Shown here piece after piece: positions 5,603-10,523 of a stretch of DNA of 10,523 nucleotides. The notes below the pieces were generated by a model. The model was not told the origin of the DNA. It saw nothing but the letters and a program-made list of their open reading frames with translations, and made no database searches. The DNA comes from Anaerolineales bacterium UBA6131 (GTDB lineage Bacteria > Chloroflexota > Anaerolineae > UBA2200), in the NCBI GenBank assembly GCA_002435875.1, contig DIVN01000281.1, positions 1 to 10,523 of the forward strand, given 5' to 3'. Within the stretch, counting starts at the first letter, position 1; each line of letters begins with the position of its first letter. A program made the translations under genes and the position numbers.

Positions 5603-6547
5603 GTGGTAAACACAGTCAACACAGGCACGATGGTCGCTCCGCCGGCCAGGCCACGCTTCAGGCTGTCGCGGCGCAGAGCCCGCGACCTGCTCACCGCCTT
5701 TCTCTTTCTGCTGCCTTCGTTGGTCGTGTTCACGCTGTTCCAGTATATCGGTCTCATCTACAATTTCTATCTGAGCCTCACTAGCTGGGACTTTGTGAGC
5801 CCCATCAAACGCATGGTCGGCCTGGCCAACTATCAAAAGTTCTATAACACCGGCGCACTGTGGCTCCTACTCAAGAACACGACCGTGTTTTCCGTGGTCT
5901 CAACTGTGGTTGCACTCGTGCTTGGCCTGGGGTTGGCGTTGCTGCTCAATCGCCAGATTCGCGGCCGCAACCTTGCCCGTACCATTCTGTTCTCACCGTT
6001 CGTGACTTCGCTCTCGGCCTTGGCCATGCTGTGGATGTTCATGTACGACCCCATGTACGGCTTAATGAACACCGTCCTCGGCTGGGTCGGCATTGATGGC
6101 CCGGAGTGGCTCAAATCTTCCAAGTGGGCCATGCTGGCGCTGATCATTATGGATATATGGCGGACCTTCGGCTACAATATGGTGCTTTACCTGGGAGGCC
6201 TGCAAGACATCCCCGCGGAGCTGACGGACGCGGCGCAGATTGACGGAGCGACCAGCTGGCAGGTCCTGCGTTACGTGACCATCCCCCTGCTTTCACCCAC
6301 CACCTTCTTCCTGATCGTGGTGCGCATCATTGCCTCCTTCAAGATCTTTACCGCGGTGTCGATCATGACCAGTGGTGGCCCGCTCGATGCTACCCAGGTC
6401 TTTACATGGCATATCTACCAGTATGCCTTCGTGTACTTCAAAGCAGGGTACGCGTCGGCCGTGGCCACGGTCTTTTTCATCCTGCTCATGATCCTCACGG
6501 TCATCCAGCTCAAGCTACAGCGTAGCTGGGTGCACTATTCCGGCTAG
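5603..6547 (+). CDS. ABC transporter permease, MalF/UgpA-type
   Basis: This 314-residue inner-membrane protein is the first of two permease subunits of a binding-protein-dependent importer. An Arg-rich cytoplasmic N-terminus (17-27) precedes a transmembrane helix at about 29-50, and further hydrophobic segments lie near 88-118, 126-147, 175-199, 233-256 and 285-303, the usual six. The EAA loop that contacts the ATPase is clear: ELTDAAQIDGATSWQ continuing to IP (206-228), with D214-G215. The GTG at 5603 was chosen because TTGGAGG ends at 5596, 6 bases upstream; an in-frame GTG at 5552 has no good Shine-Dalgarno and falls inside the 5539-5570 inverted repeat. The second permease begins 16 bases after the stop. 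UgpA, LacF and MsmF share this architecture, so the sequence does not fix the substrate. Confidence 0.95.
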   Translation: MVNTVNTGTMVAPPARPRFRLSRRRARDLLTAFLFLLPSLVVFTLFQYIGLIYNFYLSLTSWDFVSPIKRMVGLANYQKFYNTGALWLLLKNTTVFSVVSTVVALVLGLGLALLLNRQIRGRNLARTILFSPFVTSLSALAMLWMFMYDPMYGLMNTVLGWVGIDGPEWLKSSKWAMLALIIMDIWRTFGYNMVLYLGGLQDIPAELTDAAQIDGATSWQVLRYVTIPLLSPTTFFLIVVRIIASFKIFTAVSIMTSGGPLDATQVFTWHIYQYAFVYFKAGYASAVATVFFILLMILTVIQLKLQRSWVHYSG

Positions 6548-6563
6548 GTTTGGAGGTGCAAGT

Positions 6564-7442
6564 ATGTTGAGCTCCCAGGTTCGCCCGATGCCGCGGTCAA
6601 CGTCCAGAAATTGGGGCAAGATCGCTGCTGATGTGTTCACGTATGCGGCGGTCTTGTTCGCCGTGCTAAGCATCCTGATTCCTGCACTTTGGATGTTCTC
6701 TTCCGCGCTCAAGGGCCCCGATGAGCTCTATGTGGTGCCTATGCGCTGGATACCACAGAAGCCACAGTGGTCGAACTTTTTTGCCGCCTGGAACGCGCTG
6801 CCGTTTGGCCGCTTCCTCTTCAACACAGTTTTCGTGTCGACTGCCACGGCGGTCTTGCAGCTGCTCAACGGCGCTCTGTGCGCCTACGTCTTCGCGCGTA
6901 TCCCTTTCCCTGGACGGGACTTGCTCTTCCTGCTCTTCCTGGGCTTGATGATGATCCCCGCGCAGACGATCATGATCCCGGCCTATGTCATCATGAGCAG
7001 GCTCAAGTGGATCAACACCTATTGGGCTTTGATTATCCCGCACATCTCGAGCGTGTTCGGCATTTTCATGCTGCGCCAGGCCTTTCTTGGCATCCCCAAC
7101 GACCTGATCGACGCCGGAATCATGGACGGTGCAGGTCACCTGCGTTTGCTCTTTCAGTTGATGCTGCCTCTGACCAAACCGCAGTTGGTAACCCTGGGGC
7201 TGCTGGCCTTTACCGGGCAGTGGAATGACTATTTCTGGCCCTTGATCATGACCGATACGATGAACATGCGTACCTTACCCGTCGGTCTGGCGTTCTTGCG
7301 TCTGGTGGAATATGACTATGAAGGATGGGGCATCATCATGGCTGGCACCTTGCTGGTGCTGCTGCCCATCCTCATCTTGTTCTTGCTTGGCCAGCGCTAC
7401 TTTGTAATTAGTGCCAGCCGCTCTGGCCTGCACGGCGTCTAG
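6564..7442 (+). CDS. ABC transporter permease, MalG/UgpE-type
   Basis: This 292-residue protein is the second permease subunit. Hydrophobic helices lie near 22-46, 86-110, 118-141, 151-172, 207-228 and 257-276. The EAA loop is NDLIDAGIMDGAGHLRLLFQ to LP (179-202), with D188-G189; the usual second Ala is Gly, a mild departure. The following QWNDYFWPLI (219-228) is a well-known MalG-class motif. The ATG at 6564 has TGGAGGTG (6550-6557) upstream, and the gap from the first permease is 16 bases, so the pair is translated together. No nucleotide-binding subunit follows; the next gene is a phosphatase. A shared MsmK/UgpC-type ATPase encoded elsewhere is likely, as is common for this importer class. 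Confidence 0.95.
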   Translation: MLSSQVRPMPRSTSRNWGKIAADVFTYAAVLFAVLSILIPALWMFSSALKGPDELYVVPMRWIPQKPQWSNFFAAWNALPFGRFLFNTVFVSTATAVLQLLNGALCAYVFARIPFPGRDLLFLLFLGLMMIPAQTIMIPAYVIMSRLKWINTYWALIIPHISSVFGIFMLRQAFLGIPNDLIDAGIMDGAGHLRLLFQLMLPLTKPQLVTLGLLAFTGQWNDYFWPLIMTDTMNMRTLPVGLAFLRLVEYDYEGWGIIMAGTLLVLLPILILFLLGQRYFVISASRSGLHGV

Positions 7443-7452
7443 AGGGCGATTT

Positions 7453-7479
7453 CCGCATTCTGCGGCAATCGGCTATAAT
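7453..7479 (+). promoter_or_regulatory. Possible promoter before the structured gap
   Basis: An exact TATAAT (7474-7479) lies 32 bases after the second permease stop, but no good -35 box sits 16-18 bases upstream, so the promoter is weak or needs an activator. CCGCA (7453-7457) and TGCGG (7461-7465) form a small hairpin just before it, and AATCGGCT is repeated with a 10-base period (7467-7474, 7477-7484), overlapping the -10 box. These could be binding elements. Confidence 0.3.
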
Positions 7480-7485
7480 CGGCTT

Positions 7486-7632
7486 TTTGTGCGGGGGAAA
7501 CCGCCCCGATCTCAATTGACCGCCGACGTCTCGTCGGTGTCCGCTGCGGCAAGGAGAAGCCGCTCTGTCAGAAGGTGGCCTTGCCGCCATACGTCGCCAG
7601 AAGGGCCCCCGGTCCGTGCGGGGGCTTTGGCT
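7486..7632 (+). ncRNA. Possible structured leader or small RNA ahead of the HAD gene
   Basis: Within the 257-base gap are successive pairings: CGGGG/CCCCG (7492-7496, 7504-7508); CCGACG/CGTCGG with a 3-base loop (7523-7528, 7532-7537); GCGGCAAGG/CCTTGCCGC (7546-7554, 7579-7587); and a terminator-like stem (7605-7625). A TATAAT lies upstream. The order promoter, several stems, terminator, then a gene resembles a riboswitch, attenuator or stand-alone small RNA. I could not match it to tRNA, SRP, 6S, RNase P, or to a common riboswitch core (TPP, cobalamin, SAM, glycine). GC-rich chance pairing is an alternative. Confidence 0.3.
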
Positions 7633-7633
7633 T
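7602..7633 (+). terminator. Rho-independent-like terminator before the HAD gene
   Basis: GCCCCCG (7605-7611) and CGGGGGC (7619-7625) form a perfect 7-bp stem with a 7-base loop. Adding two G-U pairs and an A-U pair extends it to 7602-7628. The tail TTTGGCTTT is moderately U-rich. It could end the transporter transcript or the putative structured RNA before the phosphatase gene. Confidence 0.5.
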
Positions 7634-7650
7634 TGTCACTCGGGATTCGC

Positions 7651-7669
7651 TGGCAGTCTCGTGCTGCCA
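7651..7669. repeat. Inverted repeat upstream of the HAD gene
   Basis: TGGCAG (7651-7656) and CTGCCA (7664-7669) are perfect 6-bp arms separated by 7 bases, 31 bases before the HAD start codon. Size and symmetry would suit an operator or a short mRNA stem. No matching copy was noticed near the gntR promoters. Confidence 0.35.
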
Positions 7670-7699
7670 AGATCATCATATTGACTCCAGGGAGGTAGC

Positions 7700-8515
7700 A
7701 TGGGCGTGGACCAGCTCAAGAAGATTCGCAGTTTGATCATCGACATGGACGGTGTGCTCTACCGAGGGGACACCCCTATCCCCGGCCTGGTCGAGTTCTT
7801 TGACTTTATTCGTTCGCGCGGCATTCGCTATCTGTTGGCCACCAACAACTCTACGCGGCCGCCCAGGCTGTGGGCAGAGAAGCTGGCCGGCATGGGCGTG
7901 ACCGTCTCGCCCGACGAGATCATGACCTCGGCTACCGCTACTGCCCAGTACCTGGTGAAGGAATACCCCGCCGGCACGCCCATGTACTATGTGGGCGAGA
8001 TGGGCCTGCGTGAGGCTTTGGAGGAAGCGGGTTTTGTGATCGACGAAGACAAGGCGGAGGTCGTGGTCACAGGTATGGACCGAACCCTGACCTACGACAA
8101 GCTGGCCAAGGCTACTCTGCGCATTCGCGCTGGCGCCCGCTTCATCGGCACCAACCCCGACCGTACGCTGCCCATGCCCTACGGTGAGATCCCCGGCGCC
8201 GGAAGCATCCAGGCTGCGCTGGTTGTGTCCACTAGTGGCGTCCAGCCCTTTATCGTTGGCAAGCCTGAGCCTCACATGTTCGGGCTCGCGCTTGACAAGC
8301 TTGGCACCTCCAAGGCCGAGACCGCCGTGCTGGGCGATCACATGGATACAGACATGACCGGCGCCAGGCGCGCCGGGCTCTACTCCATCCTGGTGCTCAC
8401 CGGCGTGGCCACGCGCGAAGAAGCCGAGGGCCATCCTTGCCGCCCCGACTTGATGCTGGCGGACATCACCGAGCTGGTGCAGGTCTGGGGCCGTGTGCTG
8501 GATAGCAAAGAATAG
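7700..8515 (+). CDS. HAD-superfamily phosphatase, NagD-like (subfamily IIA)
   Basis: This 271-residue cytoplasmic hydrolase shows all four HAD motifs: DMDGVLY (15-21) with nucleophile D15 and acid/base D17; TNNS (48-51); the motif III lysine K188 in VGKPEP; and GDHMDTD (212-218) with metal-binding acids D213 and D218. The long insert between motifs II and III, with GMDRTLTYDKL and GTNPDRTLP, is the C2-type cap of the NagD/phosphoglycolate/p-nitrophenyl phosphatase group. It would dephosphorylate a small phosphate ester, possibly a sugar phosphate or glycerol phosphate. GGGAGG (7690-7695) precedes the ATG at 7700. It follows the permease operon after a 257-base structured gap, so it may have its own or conditional transcription. 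A phosphatase beside a phosphodiesterase gene and a UgpB-like importer hints at phosphorylated substrates, but family members are promiscuous and this link is inference. Confidence 0.93.
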   Translation: MGVDQLKKIRSLIIDMDGVLYRGDTPIPGLVEFFDFIRSRGIRYLLATNNSTRPPRLWAEKLAGMGVTVSPDEIMTSATATAQYLVKEYPAGTPMYYVGEMGLREALEEAGFVIDEDKAEVVVTGMDRTLTYDKLAKATLRIRAGARFIGTNPDRTLPMPYGEIPGAGSIQAALVVSTSGVQPFIVGKPEPHMFGLALDKLGTSKAETAVLGDHMDTDMTGARRAGLYSILVLTGVATREEAEGHPCRPDLMLADITELVQVWGRVLDSKE

Positions 8516-8524
8516 CACGTCCTT

Positions 8525-8594
8525 GCACCGGAAAGGTGCGATCGACGGTCGTGCCCAGGCAGGAGCGCAGACGCTTCTGGTCGCGGCTCCTGCC
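8525..8594. repeat. Two inverted repeats between HAD and MFS genes
   Basis: GCACC (8525-8529) pairs with GGTGC (8535-8539) just after the HAD stop. GGCAGGAGC (8558-8566) pairs perfectly with GCTCCTGCC (8586-8594) across a 19-base loop. Neither is followed by a T-run. They occupy most of the 138-base gap and may be mRNA stems between the cistrons. Confidence 0.45.
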
Positions 8595-8635
8595 ATGACT
8601 ACCGACGAGGTCTCGGCAGGTTCTGCACATCCCTC

Positions 8636-8649
8636 GTACCGCGTGGTAC
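8636..8649. repeat. Inverted repeat abutting the MFS start codon
   Basis: GTACC (8636-8640) and GGTAC (8645-8649) are perfect arms with a 4-base loop, ending 4 bases before the GTG at 8654. It occupies the position where a Shine-Dalgarno would be expected, and none is visible there. The stem could affect MFS translation. Confidence 0.4.
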
Positions 8650-8653
8650 ACCT

Positions 8654-9934
8654 GTGAGCGCTGACCGCCGCTTTCTGCCGCACAACCCGCGCTGGGCCCT
8701 GCCGATGGCCAGCGTCGCCATCGGCCTGTGCATCATGGGCGACTCGCTGCTCTACAGCATACTGCCACTGGAAGCAGCACGTCTGGCCATCCCCTTGTCC
8801 ATGGTGGGCGTGCTGCTGTCGGTCAACCGCCTCATTCGCCTGGTCTCGAATACGCTGCTCAGCAACGTTTACGAGCGCATCGGCCCGCGTCTGCCATTTC
8901 TGTTGGGCACCCTCGCGGCGGTGGTCACTACCACCATTTATGGGGTTGGCCGGGGATTGCTGGTCTTTTTCCTGGCGCGGCTGGTTTGGGGCGCCACCTG
9001 GTCGGCCCTGCGCCAGGGTGGCAACCAGGCACTGTGGGTCTTTGCGCAATCCGAGCGCGCCAAAATGGCTGGCGTCCTAGGCGGCGGCATCCATCTCGGC
9101 AGCACGGTGGCCGTGCTGCTCGGAGGATATTTGTGGGATCGCTTCGGCTATCACAGCACGCTGATTATCATCGCTGCGCTCACTGCCCTGGCTGTGCCAC
9201 TGGCCCTCTTGATCCCCTGGGATCAGCGTTCCCAGCCCCGGCTGCGCTCGTACCGCTTGTCCGCCGGGGATATCAAGGAGGTTCTGAGCCAGCCGCTGTG
9301 GCGCTCGTTGCTGCTCGTGGGACTCTGTGACTCTTCGTTTGAGGGTGTCGTGGTGGCAACTACATCACTGATGCTCGTGCAGCGCATTGGCCCCGACCCC
9401 CTGATCCGGCTGGGCATCGGCGCTGGGTCGGCCGTTGGGGCCATCATGGCCGTGCGCTTCATCTCGCGCATCGTCTTCGGTCCCTTGTTTGGAGCCGTTG
9501 CCGACCGTTTCGGCCACACCCGCAGCGTCATCACCTTCACCGTGATCCTGCTGATTCTCGTCTTCGGCGCAGTACAGTCCACTGGTTGGTGGCTGCTGGC
9601 GCTGCTGTGCCTGGTCTTTTTTGTCAGCACCGGTGTTGGCGTGTCGCTCAGTGCTCTTGTCAACGGCACTGCGCTCAAGTTGCCACGCCCACATCTTTTC
9701 CTTGGTCTACATGCCAGCGCCATGGACGCTGGACTGGCCAGCGGCCCTATCTTGGCCTATGGCATTGGCGCCAGGGTCGGTTTGCCGTTCATGTACATGG
9801 CTGTCACAAGCATTCTGATGCTGGCAGTCATGAACTATTGGCGCACGCAGCGGCGTGCGGTGCCTGTTGGGGTCGCTTGTACAACCCGGCCTTGCCCCGG
9901 CCCAGCAGGCTGCGACAGAGATATACTTCCGTAA
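8654..9934 (+). CDS. MFS transporter, 12 transmembrane segments
   Basis: This 426-residue membrane protein has the major facilitator pattern of two six-helix halves. They are linked by a charged cytoplasmic loop at about 190-215 (IPWDQRSQPRLRSYRL region). The second half carries a good loop 8-9 motif A-like signature, FGPLFGAVADRFGHTR. The first-half equivalent, LLSNVYERIGPRLPF, is degenerate. Such carriers move sugars, organic acids or drugs by proton coupling or export them; substrate cannot be told. The start is uncertain: GTG at 8654 is the first start codon after the in-frame HAD stop at 8513-8515 and has no visible Shine-Dalgarno. An internal ATG at 8705 would also keep the first helix, but likewise lacks one. 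The C-terminus ends in a short tail with three cysteines (ACTTRPCPGPAGC). The TAA overlaps the Shine-Dalgarno of the enolase-family gene, showing tight coupling to it and suggesting related substrates, such as a sugar acid. Confidence 0.88.
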   Translation: MSADRRFLPHNPRWALPMASVAIGLCIMGDSLLYSILPLEAARLAIPLSMVGVLLSVNRLIRLVSNTLLSNVYERIGPRLPFLLGTLAAVVTTTIYGVGRGLLVFFLARLVWGATWSALRQGGNQALWVFAQSERAKMAGVLGGGIHLGSTVAVLLGGYLWDRFGYHSTLIIIAALTALAVPLALLIPWDQRSQPRLRSYRLSAGDIKEVLSQPLWRSLLLVGLCDSSFEGVVVATTSLMLVQRIGPDPLIRLGIGAGSAVGAIMAVRFISRIVFGPLFGAVADRFGHTRSVITFTVILLILVFGAVQSTGWWLLALLCLVFFVSTGVGVSLSALVNGTALKLPRPHLFLGLHASAMDAGLASGPILAYGIGARVGLPFMYMAVTSILMLAVMNYWRTQRRAVPVGVACTTRPCPGPAGCDRDILP

Positions 9935-9946
9935 GGAGGATTACCC

Positions 9947-10523
9947 GTGCGCATCACCAATCTGGAAGCTTGCACGCTGGTCGTGCCTCTCAGGCAAGGC
10001 GTGCAATTCGCTACCCGCAACGTGGTGGAACGCCACTACAGTGTGGTGCGCGTGCGCACCGCCGAAGGATTGGAGGGTATGGGCTTCTGCTACGCCGGCA
10101 ACCGCGCCGGCCACCTGACTACCCTCGCCATTCGCGACCTTCTCCGCCAGGTGGTGCTCGGCCGGGACTCACATGAGACGGAAGCTCTCTGGCAGGCTAT
10201 GTTCCAGGAAAGCCTGCTGCAGGGCCGCCGCGGCGCCCTGATGCGCGCCATCAGCGCCATCGACCTGGCACTCTGGGATCTCGACGCCAAAGCGGCGGGA
10301 CTCCCGCTATACCGCTACCTGGGTACCTTCCGCGACAAGACCGTGCCAGCCTATGCCAGCGGCGGCTATTACGCAGAGGGTAAGACAGCCGATGACCTGG
10401 GGCGCGAGGTGGCCTCGTACGTTGAGATGGGTTTCCGCGCTGTCAAGATCAAGGTTGGACGCCTTTCCGCCAGCGAGGATGCACGGCGCATCGAGGCGGC
10501 GCGCATGGCCATCGGCGATGAAG
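9947..10523 (+). CDS. Mandelate racemase/muconate lactonizing (enolase superfamily) enzyme, N-terminal part
   Basis: A GTG at 9947 preceded by TAAGGAGG (9932-9939) opens a frame of 192 codons that continues past the window. The N-terminal capping domain (about 1-130) shows RITNLEACTLVVPL and VVRVRTAEGLEGMGF, and the family-diagnostic segment AISAIDLALWDLDAKAAGLP with LYRYLG (101-126). The barrel begins at TVPAYASGGYY, and YVEMGFRAVKIKVGR (158-172) carries the K167-x-K169 motif, whose second lysine is the general base on strand 2 in the muconate-lactonizing and mandelate-racemase groups. These Mg-dependent enzymes abstract a proton alpha to a carboxylate; many are sugar-acid dehydratases or racemases of about 370 residues. 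Metal ligands and the His-Asp or second-Lys base lie beyond the edge, so the exact reaction is unknown. It is 12 bases after the MFS stop and is surely co-transcribed with it. Confidence 0.92.
   Translation, partial: MRITNLEACTLVVPLRQGVQFATRNVVERHYSVVRVRTAEGLEGMGFCYAGNRAGHLTTLAIRDLLRQVVLGRDSHETEALWQAMFQESLLQGRRGALMRAISAIDLALWDLDAKAAGLPLYRYLGTFRDKTVPAYASGGYYAEGKTADDLGREVASYVEMGFRAVKIKVGRLSASEDARRIEAARMAIGDE

Noticed and set aside
7676..9049. A 457-codon open frame on the minus strand
   Set aside because: It lies wholly antisense to the HAD gene and the start of the MFS gene, both with clear family motifs. Its translation is rich in Gln, His, Gly and Ala with no recognisable domain, as expected of a GC-rich shadow frame.
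1..10523. CRISPR arrays, tRNA/rRNA genes, insertion sequences, toxin-antitoxin or phage genes
   Set aside because: Looked for and not seen: no regularly spaced repeats, no tRNA arm consensus, no transposase motifs or terminal repeats, and nearly all space is taken by metabolic genes.

Overview
The window reads as a piece of a bacterial chromosome carrying a carbon-uptake and catabolism locus. GC content is fairly high (roughly 60% by eye). The best taxonomic clue is the lipoprotein at 3967-5328: its lipobox cysteine is followed by a Thr/Pro/Val/Lys/Glu linker with a duplicated KETAVV unit and a VVTATP end. That style is typical of solute-binding lipoproteins of Chloroflexota (Anaerolineae and relatives). 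A probable tungsten-type aldehyde ferredoxin oxidoreductase at the left edge fits an anaerobic or facultative lifestyle. The assignment is an inference, not proof.

Layout. On the minus strand, read right to left, are a HutC-type GntR regulator (1872-1075), a glycerophosphodiester phosphodiesterase (942-175) and the first 30 codons of an aldehyde ferredoxin oxidoreductase (91-1, running off the window). On the plus strand are a zinc-dependent medium-chain dehydrogenase (2124-3245), a SnoaL/NTF2-like protein (3256-3831), a UgpB-like binding lipoprotein (3967-5328), two ABC permeases (5603-6547 and 6564-7442), a NagD-type HAD phosphatase (7700-8515), an MFS transporter (8654-9934) and the first 192 codons of a mandelate racemase/muconate lactonizing (enolase superfamily) enzyme (9947 to the end).

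Control. Two strong sigma-70-type promoters lie face to face between the divergent arms. The plus-strand one is TTGACA-N17-TACAAT (1923-1951). The minus-strand one is an exact TTGACA-N17-TATAAT (2019-1991). Their predicted start points (about 1958 and 1984) flank a cluster of TCGTG half-sites (1956-1980), a natural place for the GntR protein to switch both arms at once.

How the genes may work together. The ABC importer (no ATPase gene in view) and the MFS carrier would bring in substrate. The phosphodiesterase and HAD phosphatase suggest phosphorylated or glycerophosphodiester compounds. The dehydrogenase, the enolase-superfamily enzyme and the AOR suggest oxidation and dehydration of a polyol, sugar or sugar acid. 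The exact substrate cannot be read from sequence.

Most intercistronic gaps contain a GC-rich inverted repeat without a good T-tract. The 257-base gap before the HAD gene is especially structured and may encode a leader or small RNA. No tRNA, rRNA, CRISPR array, insertion sequence or phage gene was seen.
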